Assembly: GCF_023856365.1 (NCBI RefSeq)
Contig: NC_064536.1
Location: 34,712,776-34,776,775 of the forward strand
DNA length: 64,000 nucleotides
Direction of reading: 5' to 3'
DNA from: Brienomyrus brachyistius
Lineage: Eukaryota; Chordata; Actinopteri; Osteoglossiformes; Mormyridae
The position numbers and the translations under genes were made by a program. A model generated the notes under the pieces. It was not told the origin of the DNA, searched no databases, and saw only the letters and a program-made list of their open reading frames with translations. Below, piece by piece: positions 1 through 13,815 of this stretch (its first letter is position 1; each line of letters opens with the position of its first letter).

Positions 1-2737
1 GCAAATTATGCAAATTAGCAAAAAATCTAAGTAGGCGGAGCTTAATAGTCCAAATGGCAAGTTGGTAGGGCAAGGATGTCTCTATCAGTAGAAATATGAA
101 TTTCAATTATAGGACTAACAGGACAGGAGATATCAATCAAAACACGTTAGGGGGCGCCACGGCGCCCCCATCTGGCCGACATGGTTGGGTCGGATTATCT
201 GAGTAGCGGGGAGGAATTGACATCATCCTACCAAGTTTCATAATTCTAGCACTTACGGTTTAGGCTGTACATTCAGTTTTAGGGCAGAAAAATAATAATA
301 AATATAACTGCAAGCAGTGATAAGCGGTTCCAAAGCTAATGGAAAGAATAAGTGGGTAGAAATGGAGTATATGGAATAAAATGAAAAGTTCAATAATAAT
401 AGGACATAAAATAGAGACCGTAAATGCTGGGCAATGCATTTAAATAGTCAGAAAGTAGGAAATACTACTACGATAGCATGAGAAGCTAATGGACAGAATA
501 AGTGGGTAGACATGGAGTACACAGCATAAAATGAAAAGTTCAATGGCATAAAATGAAAAGTTCAATAATAATAGGACATGAAATAGAGACTGTAATTGCT
601 GGCCAATGCATTTAAATAGTCAGAAAGTAGGAAACAGTACTACAATGGCATGAGATCTGACATGTTGATGTTACAGTAGAAACGTTTAGTTAGTATAAGA
701 ATAAGGGTGGATGAGAAACAGGAGGAAAATGTAATTGCACCTGCTTAGGAGAAATATCACCAATGTAGATCTGTCTGGTGAAGTGCCTGAGCTTGACTGA
801 ATATATGGTTTGGGATGATGGCATATGAACAGTGGCTGTAGCGCCCCTGTTTGACTGATCGGCACCAAAGTTGGTGGGTCTCTCTGGGAGGCCGTGCTAC
901 ATTAGTGGGTAAAATTTGGTGAGAATCGGATGAAGAATGCCTGAGATTTAGCTGTTTGATTGAAATAGGAATTGAAATGGTTTGGCCAGCAGGTGGAGCC
1001 TGCGCTCCATGGATAAATTCTATTCAATATTTTTAGGCCTTCTCAGCCAAGTTTGCTCTTAGACACATATGAACAGTCGCCATAGCGCCCCCGTTTGACT
1101 GATCGACATCAAAGTTGGAGGGTCTGTCTGTGGGCCAGTGCTACATTAGTGGGTGAAATTTTGTGAGGATTGGATGAAGCAAGCCTGAGATTTAGCTGTT
1201 TGACCTAAGGTGGATCTTAGGAGTATACAGATAGTGGCCATAGCACCCCCGTTTGACCGATCGGCATCAAAGTTTGAGGGTATGTCTGTAGACCAGGGCT
1301 ACATAAGTGGATCAAATTTCGTGAGGATTGGATGAAGCATGCCTGAGATTTAGCTGTTTGATTGAAATCGGCTTATAAATGATGCAGGTTGGGTGTGGCT
1401 GGTGGCCATATTATACAGAAAGGTCAGGTATTTTTTAATAATCATCCCTGACGGCAGTGTCTTGATTGACTTGACACCAGAATCACTTACATGGGGTGTA
1501 GATTGTTAAAGTTATAGGAATATTTCATTTAATCAGTTTTTAACTATCACAAGGGAATGCAGATGACTGTTATTATGCAGTACATATATCCTGATTTGGC
1601 ATGACTCACAGAACTTGCAGTACAAAGGATTTTTACCAGTAATATGAGACTTGAACAGAAATGAGATAAATGTCACTTTCACTGGTTTTGCAGGTTTAGA
1701 GACACATATTGCATTGCTGTAGCGCCCCCGTTTGACCAATCGGCACCAAATTTGGAGGGCCCTTACCCACTACCGTCCTTGATGACATATTCAAGTTTGG
1801 TAGTGATTGGCTGAGGCAGGCCTGAGATACAGCTGTCTGATTGAAGTGGGCGTGGCACCTGTATGGTCTGGATGTGGCTGGTCGCCGTACCTTATAGAAA
1901 GTTTAGGATTTTTTGAATAATTGTGTACCAGGACTGTCTCCTGATTTGAATGATACCAGATTTACATAGGTTGGTTGAAAATCCCAGGAGGTTAACGAAA
2001 TGTCATGTTTTTAGACTCCTATAAAATACGCAAAAGCGGAAAGAGATAGGATGAAGTTCTACATGTCTTTGAATTTGCCATGGGCCAGTGCATTAGATAA
2101 GTAACAAATCTCAATTTTATCATTAACAGTTCAATAGAAATAAGCAGAAATGCAAATCCTGTCGCTGTAGCGCCCCCATGTGGACAATTGGTGTGGCCTT
2201 CGCAGGGATTGCTAGGGGTTAGGAGACAAATGTACAAGCCTATTTTTGTTCATATCAGCTGTTGTTAAGCCTGTCAAAGGCCTGTCAGAATGCTGCTTGA
2301 TTTTGATTGGCTGATGGTGGCTAGGGTTTTATGACTAATGACTGCCCTGATAGATTCCTGACCTCAGGCTTCAGAGTAGTACATGTATGCCAAATTTCAT
2401 TTGGATCGGTCAAGGAAGTCAGGAGATATTGGCAGTTTTTAGTTGTAGCGCCCCCTATTGACGAAATGCGGCCCGCCTTCAACAGTGTCCCCAGAATGGG
2501 GTACGGAGATAGGATTTCAAATTTGGTGAAGGTAGGCTAAGGTATGGCCAAGTTATAACAGTCAGACCAATACTGGCTAAATTTACGTAGACTTTGGGCG
2601 TGGCTAGTGGCCGTATGATAGACCAATATCAGGGTTATTTGAATTATTATTCATCAGCTCAGAGACCTGATCGGTTTGATACCTCATTTGTCTGATTCCG
2701 TCGGACGGTGTAGGAATTACAAGCAAAAGTAGGTTTT
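1..2737. repeat. Macrosatellite unit 1 (no hairpin block)
   Basis: First of six tandem units, phased on the sequence GCAAATTATGCAAATTAG. The unit carries repeated internal boxes of the form TAGCGCCCCC followed by TTTGACCGATCGGCACCAAA or a variant, near 839, 1080, 1240, 1719, 2169 and 2447. A GGCGCCACGGCGCC palindrome lies near 153. The boxes sit in diverged copies of a 150-450 bp subrepeat, with shared text such as GATGAAGCATGCCTGAGAT. Short open frames recur in every unit at the same offset, but they are under 100 codons and match no family, so I treat the unit as non-coding. The hairpin minisatellite seen in later units is absent here (position about 288-300). Confidence 0.9.
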
Positions 2738-5537
2738 GCAAATTATGCAAATTAGCAAAAAATCTAAGTAGGCGGAGCTTCATAGTCCAAATGGCAAGTT
2801 GGTAGGGCAAGGATGTCTCTATCAGTAGAAATATGAATTTCAATTATAGGACTAACAGGACAGGAGATATCAATCAAAACGCGTTAGAGGGCGCCACGGC
2901 GCCCCCATCTGGCCGACATGGTTGGTTCGGATTATCTGAGTAGCGGGGAGGAATTGACATCATCCTACCAAGTTTCATAATTCTAGCACTTACGGTTTAG
3001 GCTGTACATTCAGTTTTAGGGCAGAAAAATAATAATAATAATAATAATAATCCTAAGAAAAACAATAAGGTTCCATAGCACTTCGTGCTTTGGAACCTTA
3101 AATATAACTGCAAGCAGTGATAAGCGGTTCCAAAGCTAATGGAAAGAATAAGTGGGTAGAAATGGAGTACATGGAATAAAATGAAAAGTTCAATAATAAT
3201 AGGACATAAAATAGAGACCGTAACTGCTGGGCAATGCATTTAAATAGTCAGAAAGTAGGAAATACTACTACGATAGCATGAGAAGCTAATGGACAGAATA
3301 AGTGGGTAGACATGGAGTACACAGCATAAAATGAAAAGTTCAATGGCATAAAATGAAAAGTTCAATAATAATAGGACATGAAATAGAGACTGTAATTGCT
3401 GGCCAATGCATTTAAATAGTCAGAAAGGAGGAAACAGTACTACAATAGCATGAGATCTGACATGTTGATGTTACAGTAGAAACGTTTAGTTAGGATAAGA
3501 AAAAGGGTGGATGAGAAACAGGAGGAAAATGTAATTGCACCTGCTTAGGAGAAATATCACCAATGTAGATCTGTCTGGTGAAGTGCCTGAGCTTGACTGA
3601 ATATATGGTTTGGGATGATGGCATATGAACAGTGGCTGTAGCGCCCCTGTTTGACTGATCGGCACCAAAGTTGGTGGGTCTCTCTGGGAGGCCGTGCTAC
3701 ATCAGTGGGTAAAATTTGGTGAGAATCGGATGAAGCATGCCTGAGATTTAGCTGTTTGATTGAAATAGGAATTGAAATGGTTTGGCCAGCAGGTGGAGCC
3801 TGCACTCCATGGATAAATTCTATTCAATATTTTTAGGCCTTCTAAGCCAAGTTTGCTCTTAGACACATATGAACAGTCGCCATAGCGCCCCCGTTTGACC
3901 GATCGACATCAAAGTTGGAGGGTCTGTCTGTGGGCCAGTGCTACATTAGTGGGTGAAATTTTGTGAGGATTGGATGAAGCAAGCCTGAGATTTAGCTGTT
4001 TGACCTAAGGTGGATCTTAGGAGTATACAGATAGTGGCCATAGCACCCCCGTTTGACCGATCGGCATCAAAGTTTGAGAGTATGTCTGTAGACCAGTGCT
4101 ACATAAGTGGATCAAATTTCATGAGGATTGGATGAAGCACGCCTGAGATTTAGCTGTTTGATTGAAATCGGCTTATAAATGATGCAGGTTGGGTGTGGCT
4201 GGTGGCCATATTATACAGAAAGGTCAGGTATTTTTTAATAATCATCCCTGACGGCAGTGTCTTCATTGACTTGACACCAGAATCACTTACATGGGGTGTA
4301 GATTGTTAAAGTTATAGGAATATTTCATTTAATCAGTTTTTAAATATCACAAGGGAATGCAGATGACTGTTATTATCCAATACATATATCTTGATTTGGC
4401 ATGACTCACAGAACTTGCAGTACAAAGTATTTTTACCAGTAATATGAGACTTGAACAGAAATGAGATAAATGTCACTTTCACTGGTTTTGCAGGTTTAGA
4501 GACACATATTGCATTGCTGTAGCGCCCCCGTTTGACCAATCGGCACCCAATTTGGAGGGCCCTTACCCACTACCGTCCTTGATGACATATTCAAGTTTGG
4601 TAGTGATTGGCTGAGGCAGGCCTGAGATACAGCTGTCTGATTGAAGTGGGCGTGGCACCTGTATGGTCTGGATGTGGCTGGTCGCCGTACCTTATAGAAA
4701 GTTTAGGATTTTTTGAATAATTGTATACCAGGACTGTCTCCTGATTTGAATGATACCAAATTTACATAGGTTGGTTGAAAATCCAAGGAGGTTAACGAAA
4801 TGTCATGTTTTCAGACTCCTATAAAATACGCAAAAGCGGAAAGAGATAGGATGAAGTTCTACATGGCTTTGAATTTGGCATGGGCCAGTGCATTAGATAA
4901 GTAACAAATCTCAATTTTATCATTAACAGTTCAATAGAAATAAGCAGAAATGCAAATCCTGTCGCTGTAGCGCCCCCATGTGGACAATTGGTGTGGCCTT
5001 CGCAGGGATTGCTAGGGGTTAGGAGACAAATGTACAAGCCTATTTTTGTTCAGATCAGCTGTTGTTAAGCCTGTCAAAGGCCTGTCAGAATGCTGCTTGA
5101 TTTTGATTGGCTGATGGTGGCTAGGGTTTTATGACTAATGACTGCCCTGATAGATTCCTGACCTCAGGCTTCAGAGTAGTACATGTATGCCAAATTTCAT
5201 TTGGATCGGTCAAGGAAGTCAGGAGATATTGGCAGTTTTTAGTTGTAGCGCCCCCTATTGACGAAATGCGGCCCGCCTTCAACAGTGTCCCCAGAATGGG
5301 GTACGGAGATAGGATTTCAAATTTGGTGAAGGTAGGCTAAGGTATGGCCAAGTTATAACAGTCAGACCAATACTGGCTAAATTTACGTAGACTTTGGGCG
5401 TGGCTAGTGGCCGTATGATAGACCAATATCAGGGTTATTTGAATTATTATTCATCAGCTCAGAGACCTGATCGGTTTGATACCTCATTTGTCTGATTCCG
5501 TCAGACGGTGTAGGAATTACAAGCAAAAGTAGGTTTT
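2738..5537. repeat. Macrosatellite unit 2
   Basis: A 2800-bp unit almost collinear with unit 1. It contains one copy of the hairpin minisatellite at about 3047-3100, between an AAT run and the AAATATAACTGCAAGC text that is continuous in unit 1. The remaining differences are scattered single bases, so the hairpin block is a clean insertion or deletion relative to unit 1. Confidence 0.9.
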
Positions 5538-8343
5538 GCAAATTATGCAAATTAGCAAAAAATCTAAGTAGGCGGAGCTTCATAGTCCAAATGGCAAGTT
5601 GGTAGGGCAAGGATGTCTCTATCAGTAGAAATATGAATTTCAATTATAGGACTAACAGGACAGGAGATATCAATCAAAACGCGTTAGAGGGCGCCACGGC
5701 GCCCCCATCTGGCCGACATGGTTGGGTCGGATTATCTGAGTAGCGGGGAGGAATTGACATCATCGTACCAAGTTTCATAATTCTAGCACTTACGGTTTAG
5801 GCTGTACATTCAGTTTTAGGGCAGAAAAATAATAATAATAATAATAATCCTAAGAAAAACAATAAGGTTCCATAGCACTTCGTGCTTTGGAACCTTAATA
5901 ATAATAAATATAACTGCAAGCAGTGATAAGCGGTTCCAAAGCTAATGGAAAGAATAAGTGGGTAGAAATGGAGTACATGGAATAAAATGAAAAGTTCAAT
6001 AATAATAGGACATAAAATAGAGACCGTAACTGCTGGGCAATGCATTTAAATAGTCAGAAAGTAGGAAATACTACTACGATAGCATGAGAAGCTAATGGAC
6101 AGAATAAGTGGGTAGACATGGAGTACACAGCATAAAATGAAAAGTTCAATGGCATAAAATGAAAAGTTCAATAATAATAGGACATGAAATAGAGACTGTA
6201 ATTGCTGGCCAATGCATTTAAATAGTCAGAAAGTAGGAAACAGTACTACAATAGCATGAGATCTGACATGTTGATGTTACAGTAGAAACGTTTAGTTAGG
6301 ATAAGAAAAAGGGTGGATGAGAAACAGGAGGAAAATGTAATTGCACCTGCTTAGGAGAAATATCACCAATGTAGATCTGTCTGGTGAAGTGCCTGAGCTT
6401 GACTGAATATATGGTTTGGGATGATGGCATATGAACAGTGGCTGTAGCGCCCCTGTTTGACTGATCGGCACCAAAGTTGGTGGGTCTCTCTGGGAGGCCG
6501 TGCTACATTAGTGGGTAAAATTTGGTGAGAATCGGATGAAGAATGCCTGAGATTTAGCTGTTTGATTGAAATAGGAATTGAAATGGTTTGGCCAGCAGGT
6601 GGAGCCTGCGCTCCATGGATAAATTCTATTCAATACTTTTAGGCCTTCTCAGCCAAGTTTGCTCTTAGACACATATGAACAGTCGCCATAGCGCTCCCGT
6701 TTGACCGATCGACATCAAAGTTGAAGGGTCTGTCTGTGGGCCAGTGCTACATTAGTGGGTGAAATTTTGTGAGGATTGGATGAAGCAAGCCTGAGATTTA
6801 GCTGTTTGACCTAAGGTGGATCTTAGGAGTATACAGATAGTGGCCATAGCACCCCCGTTTGACCGATCGGCATCAAAGTTTGAGGGTATGTCTGTAGACC
6901 AGTGCTACATAAGTGGATCAAATTTCGTGAGGATTGGATGAAGCATGCCTGAGATTTAGCTGTTTGATTGAAATCGGCTTATAAATGATGCAGGTTGGGT
7001 GTGGCTGGTGGCCATATTATACAGAAAGGTCAGGTATTTTTTAATAATCATCCCTGACGGCAGTGTCTTGATTGACTTGACACCAGAATCACTTACATGG
7101 GGTGTAGATTGTTAAAGTTATAGGAATATTTCATTTAATCCGTTTTTAAATATCACAAGGGAATGCAGATGACTGTTATTATGCAATACATATATCTTGA
7201 TTTGGCATGACTCACAGAACTTGCAGTACAAAGGATTTTTACCAGTAATATGAGACTTGAACAGAAATGAGATAAATGTCACTTTCACTGGTTTTGCAGG
7301 TTTAGAGACACATATTGCATTGCTGTAGCGCCCCCGTTTGACCAATCGGCACCAAATTTGGAGGGCCCTTACCCACTACCGTCCTTGATGACATATTCAA
7401 GTTTGGTAGTGATTGGCTGAGGCAGGCCTGAGATACAGCTGTCTGATTGAAGTGGGCGTGGCACCTGTATGGTCTGGATGTGGCTGGTCGCCGTACCTTA
7501 TAGAAAGTTTAGGATTTTTTGAATAATTGTATACCAGGACTGTCTCCTGATTTGAATGATACCAGATTTACATAGGTTGGTTGAAAATCCAAGGAGGTTA
7601 ACGAAATGTCATGTTTTCAGACTCCTATAAAATACGCAAAAGCGGAAAGAGATAGGATGAAGTTCTACATGGCTTTGAATTTGGCATGGGCCAGTGCATT
7701 AGATAAGTAACAAATCTCAATTTTATCATTAACAGTTCAATAGAAATAAGCAGAAATGCAAATCCTGTCGCTGTAGCGCCCCCATGTGGACAATTGGTGT
7801 GGCCTTCGCAGGGATTGCTAGGGGTTAGGAGACAAATGTACAAGCCTATTTTTGTTCAGATCAGCTGTTGTTAAGCCTGTCAAAGGCCTGTCAGAATGCT
7901 GCTTGATTTTGATTGGCTGATGGTGGCTAGGGTTTTATGACTAATGACTGCCCTGATAGATTCCTGACCTCAGGCTTCAGAGTAGTACATGTATGCCAAA
8001 TTTCATTTGGATCGGTCAAGGAAGTCAGGAGATATTGGCAGTTTTTAGTTGTAGCGCCCCCTATTGACGAAATGCGGCCCGCCTTCAACAGTGTCCCCAG
8101 AATGGGGTACGGAGATAGGATTTCAAATTTGGTGAAGGTAGGCTAAGGTATGGCCAAGTTATAACAGTCAGACCAATACTGGCTAAATTTACGTAGACTT
8201 TGGGCGTGGCTAGTGGCCGTATGATAGACCAATATCAGGGTTATTTGAATTATTATTCATCAGCTCAGAGACCTGATCGGTTTGATACCTCATTTGTCTG
8301 ATTCCGTCAGACGGTGTAGGAATTACAAGCAAAAGTAGGTTTT
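5538..8343. repeat. Macrosatellite unit 3
   Basis: A 2806-bp unit, nearly identical to unit 2. It has one hairpin copy at about 5846-5897, and extra AAT triplets account for most of the length change. Confidence 0.9.
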
Positions 8344-11260
8344 GCAAATTATGCAAATTAGCAAAAAATCTAAGTAGGCGGAGCTTCATAGTCCAAATGG
8401 CAAGTTGGTAGGGCAAGGATGTCTCTATCAGTAGAAATATGAATTTCAATTATAGGACTAACAGGACAGGAGATATCAATCAAAACGCGTTAGAGGGCGC
8501 CACGGCGCCCCCATCTGGCCGACATGGTTGGGTCGGATTATCTGAGTAGCGGGGAGGAATTGACATCATCGTACCAAGTTTCATAATTCTAGCACTTACG
8601 GTTTAGGCTGTACATTCAGTTTTAGGGCAGAAAAATAATAATAATAATAATAATCCTAAGAAAAACAATAAGGTTCCATAGCACTTCGTGCTTTGGAACC
8701 TTAAATATAACTGCAAGCAGTGATAAATGGTTCCAAAGCTAATGGAAAGAATAGGTGGGTAGACATGGAGTACACAGCATAAAATGAAAAGTTCAATAAT
8801 AATGGGACATGAAATAGAGACTGTAATTGCTGGCCAATGCATTTAAATAGTCTGAAAGTAGGAAATACTACTACAATAGCATGAGAAGCTAATGGACAGA
8901 ATAGGCTGATCATTTAGACAGAAGAAAGGCTGAAAGTATTCAATGGCATTTTATAAATGGAGCAAGGGCTCCACCTGCTAGATAATTTATTACAAAATTG
9001 CAATTGCTGCAGTTTACACAGCCTAAAGTATAATTGAAGGCTGATAAATTTGTAAAAGTCAGATGGCAGGACAGTAAAAGGAAATTGAAAATATGGACTC
9101 AGATGAAGGAGTGGGTGATTAATCTTTGAATGTTTGATGGAAAATAAGGATATTTCAGCTGAATTAACTAAGGTGGGTCTTAGACATATATGAACAGTGG
9201 CTGTAGCGCCCCCGTTTGACTGATCGGCACCAAAGTTGGTTGGTCTCTCTGGGAGGCCGTGCTACATTAGTGGGTAAAATTTGGTGAGAATCGGATGAAG
9301 CATGCCTGAGATTTAGCTGTTTGATTGAAATAGGAATTGAAATGGTTTGGCCAGCAGGTGGAGCCTGCGCTCCATGGATAAATTCTATTCAATATTTTTA
9401 GGCCTTCTCAGCCAAGTTTGCTCTTAGACACATATGAACAGTCGCCATAGCGCCCCCGTTTGACCGATCGACATCAAAGTTGGAGGGTCTGTCTGTGGGC
9501 CAGTGCTACATTAGTGGGTGAAATTTTGTGAGGATTGGATGAAGCAAGCCTGAGATTTAGCTGTTTGACCTAAGGTGGATCTTAGGAGTATACAGATAGT
9601 GGCCATAGCACCCCCGTTTGACCGATCGGCATCAAAGTTTGAGGGTATGTCTGTAGACCAGGGCTACATAAGTGGATCAAATTTTGTGAGGATTGGATGA
9701 AGCAAGCCTGAGATTTAGCTGTTTGACCTAAGGTGGATCTTAGGAGTATACAGATAGTGGCCATAGCACCCCCGTTTGACCGATCGGCATCAAAGTTTGA
9801 GGGTATGTCTGTAGACCAGTGCTACATAAGTGGATCAAATTTCGTGAGGATTGGATGAAGCATGCCTGAGATTTAGCTGTTTGATTGAAATCGGCTTATA
9901 AATGATGCAGGTTGGGTGTGGCTGGTGGCCATATTATACAGAAAGGTCAGGTATTTTTTAATAATCATCCCTGACGGCAGTGTCTTGATTGACTTGACAC
10001 CAGAATCACTTACATGGGGTGTAGATTGTTAAAGTTATAGGAATATTTCATTTAATCCGTTTTTAAATATCACAAGGGAATGCAGATGACTGTTATTATT
10101 CAATACATATATCTTGATTTGGCATGACTCACAGAACTTGCAATACAAAGGATTTTTACCAGTAATGTGAGACTTGAACAGAAATGAGATAAATGTCACT
10201 TTCACTGGTTTTGCAGGTTTAGAGACACATATTGCATTGCTGTAGCGCCCCCGTTTGACCAATCGGCACCAAATTTGGAGGGCCCTTACCCACTACCGTC
10301 CTTGATGACATATTCAAGTTTGGTAGTGATTGGCTGAGGCAGGCCTGAGATACAGCTGTCTGATTGAAGTGGGCGTGGCACCTGTATGGTCTGGATGTGG
10401 CTGGTCGCCGTACCTTATAGAAAGTTTAGGATTTTTTGAATAATTGTATACCAGGACTGTCTCCTGATTTGAATAATACTAGATATACATAGGTTGGTTG
10501 AAAATCCAAGGAGGTTAACGAAATGTCATGTTTTTAGACTCCTATAAAATACGCAAAAGCGGAAAGAGATAGGATGAAGTTCTACATGGATTTGAATTTG
10601 GCATGGGCCAGTGCATTAGATAAGTAACAAATCTCAATTTTATCATTAACAGTTCAATAGAAATAAGCAGAAATGCAAATCCTGTCGCTGTAGCGCCCCC
10701 ATGTGGACAATTGGGGTGGCCTTCGCAGGGGTTGCTAGGGGTTAGGAGACAAATGTACAAGCCTATTTTTGTTCAGATCAGCTGTTGTTAAGCCTGTCAA
10801 AGGCCTGTCAGAATGCTGCTTGATTTTGATTGGCTGATGGTGGCTAGGGTTTTATGACAAATGACTGCCCTGATAGATTCCTGACCTCAGGCTTCAGAGT
10901 AGTACATGTATGCCAAATATCATTTGGATCGGTCAAGGAAGTCAGGAGATATTGGCAGTTTTTAGTTGTAGCGCCCCCTATTGACGAAATGCGGCCCGCC
11001 TTCAATAGTGTCCCCAGAATTTGGTACAGAGATAGGATTTCAAATTTGGTGAAGGTAGGCTAAGGTATGGCCAAGTTATAACAGTCAGACCAATACTGGC
11101 TAAATTTACGTAGACTTTGGGCGTGGCTAGTGGCCGTATGATAGACCAATATCAGGGTTATTTGAATTATTATTCATCAGCTCAGAGACCTGATCGGGTT
11201 TATACCTCATTTGTCTGATTCCGTCAGACGGTGTAGGAATTACAAGCAAAAGTAGGTTTT
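8344..11260. repeat. Macrosatellite unit 4 (hybrid, longest)
   Basis: A 2917-bp unit. It has one hairpin copy at about 8653-8702. At about 8904-9185 it gains a block, including CATTTAGACAGAAGAAAGG, that units 1-3 lack and units 5-6 keep. It also retains the A-type subrepeats and has a local duplication at about 9535-9785 (the GGAGTATACAGATAGTGGCC segment occurs twice). It therefore looks like a recombinant between the two unit types. Confidence 0.85.
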
Positions 11261-13815
11261 GCAAATTATGCAAATTAGCAAAAAATCTAAGTAGGCGGAG
11301 CTTCATATTCCAAATGGCAAGTTGGTAGGGCAAGGATGTCTCTATCAGTAGAAATATGAATTTCAATTATAGGACTAACAGGACAGGAGATATCAATCAA
11401 AACGCGTTAGGGGGCGCCACGGCGCCCCCATCTGGCCGACATGGTTGGGTCGGATTATCTGAGTAGCGGGGAGGAATTGACATCATCCTACCAAGTTTCA
11501 TAATTCTAGCACTTACGGTTTAGGCTGTACATTCAGTTTTAGGGCAGAAAAATAATAATAATAATCCTAAGAAAAACAATAAGGTTCCATTGCACTTCGT
11601 GCTTTGGAACCTTAATAATCCTAAGAAAAACAATAAGGTTCCATTGCACTTCGTGCTTTGGAACCTTAAATATAACTGCAAGCAGTGATAAGCGGTTCCA
11701 AAGCTAATGGAAAGAATAAGTGGGTAGAAATGGAGTACATGGAATAAAATGAAAAGTTCAATAATAATAGGACATAAAATAGAGACCGTAACTGCTGGGC
11801 AATGCATTTAAATAGTCAGAAAGAAGGAAATACTACTACAATAGCATGAGAAGCTAATGGACAGAATAAGTGCGTAGACATGGAGTACATAGCATAAAAT
11901 GAAAAGTTCAATAATAATGGGACATGAAATAGAGACTGTAATTGCTGGCCAATGCATTTAAATAGTCTGAAAGTAGGAAATACTACTACAATAGCATGAG
12001 AAGCTAATCGACAGAATAGGCTGCTCATTTAGACAGAAGAAAGGCTGAAAGTATTCAATGGCATTTTATAAATGGAGCAAGGGCTCCACCTGCTGGATAA
12101 TTTATTACAAAATTGCAATTCCTGCAGTTTACACAGCCTAAAGTATAATTGAAGGCTGATAAATTTGTAAAAGTCAGATGGCAGGACAGTAAAAGGAAAT
12201 TGAAAATATGGACTCAGATGAAGGAGTGGGTGATCAATCTTTGAATGTTTGATGGAAAATAAGGATATTTCAGCTGAATTAACTAAGGTGGGTCTTAGAC
12301 ATATATGAACAGTGGCTGTAGCGCCCCCGTTTGACTGATCGGCACCAAAGTTGGAGGGTCTGTCTGTGGGCCAGTGCTACATAAGTGGATCAAATTTCGT
12401 GAGGATGGGATGAAGCTTGCCTGAGATTTAGCTGTTTGATTGAAATCGGCTTATAAATGATGCAGGTTGGGTGTGGCTGGTGGCCATATTATACAGAAAG
12501 GTCAGGTATTTTTTAATAATCATCCCTGACGGCAGTGTCTTGATTGACTTGACACCAGAATCACTTACATGGGGTGTAGATTGTTAAAGTTATAGGAATA
12601 TTTCATTTAATCCGTTTTTAAATATCACAAGGGAATGCAGATGACTGTTATTATTCAATACATATATCTTGATTTGGCATGACTCACAGAACTTGCAATA
12701 CAAAGGATTTTTACCAGTAATGTGAGACTTGAACAGAAATGAGATAAATGTCACTTTCACTGGTTTTGCAGGTTTAGAGACACATATTGCATTGCTGTAG
12801 CGCCCCCGTTTGACCAATCGGCACCAAATTTGGAGGGCCCTTACCCACTACCGTCCTTGATGACATATTCAAGTTTGGTAGTGATTGGCTGAGGCAGGCC
12901 TGAGATACAGCTGTCTGATTGAAGTGGGCGTGGCACCTGTATGGTCTGGATGTGGCTGGTCGCCGTACCTTATAGAAAGTTTAGGATTTTTTGAATAATT
13001 GTATACCAGGACTGTCTCCTGATTTGAATAATACTAGATATACATAGGTTGGTTGAAAATCCAAGGAGGTTAACGAAATGTCATGTTTTTAGACTCCTAT
13101 AAAATACGCAAAAGCGGAAAGAGATAGGATGAAGTTCTACATGGATTTGAATTTGGCATGGGCCAGTGCATTAGATAAGTAACAAATCTCAATTTTATCA
13201 TTAACAGTTCAATAGAAATAAGCAGAAATGCAAATCCTGTCGCTGTAGCGCCCCCATGTGGACAATTGGGGTGGCCTTCGCAGGGGTTGCTAGGGGTTAG
13301 GAGACAAATGTACAAGCCTATTTTTGTTCAGATCAGCTGTTGTTAAGCCTGTCAAAGGCCTGTCAGAATGCTGCTTGATTTTGATTGGCTGATGGTGGCT
13401 AGGGTTTTATGACAAATGACTGCCCTGATAGATTCCTGACCTCAGGCTTCAGAGTAGTACATGTATGCCAAATATCATTTGGATCGGTCAAGGAAGTCAG
13501 GAGATATTGGCAGTTTTTAGTTGTAGCGCCCCCTATTGACGAAATGCGGCCCGCCTTCAATAGTGTCCCCAGAATTTGGTACAGAGATAGGATTTCAAAT
13601 TTGGTGAAGGTAGGCTAAGGTATGGCCAAGTTATAACAGTCAGACCAATACTGGCTAAATTTACGTAGACTTTGGGCATGGCTAGTGGCCGTATGATAGA
13701 CCAATATCAGGGTTATTTGAATTATTATTCATCAGCTCAGAGACCTGATCGGGTTTATACCTCATTTGTCTGATTCCGTCAGACGGTGTAGGAATTACAA
13801 GCAAAAGTAGGTTTT
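11261..13815. repeat. Macrosatellite unit 5 (short type)
   Basis: A 2555-bp unit of the shorter type. It carries the extra block seen in unit 4, but one stretch of A-type subrepeats is deleted. Two hairpin copies lie at about 11567-11668. It is almost identical to unit 6 over its whole length, which points to a recent duplication. Confidence 0.9.

Noticed and set aside
686..9764. Repeated 60-95 codon frames in each macrosatellite unit
   Set aside because: They recur only because the DNA recurs. There is no motif, no splice context, and frame-breaking indels occur between units.
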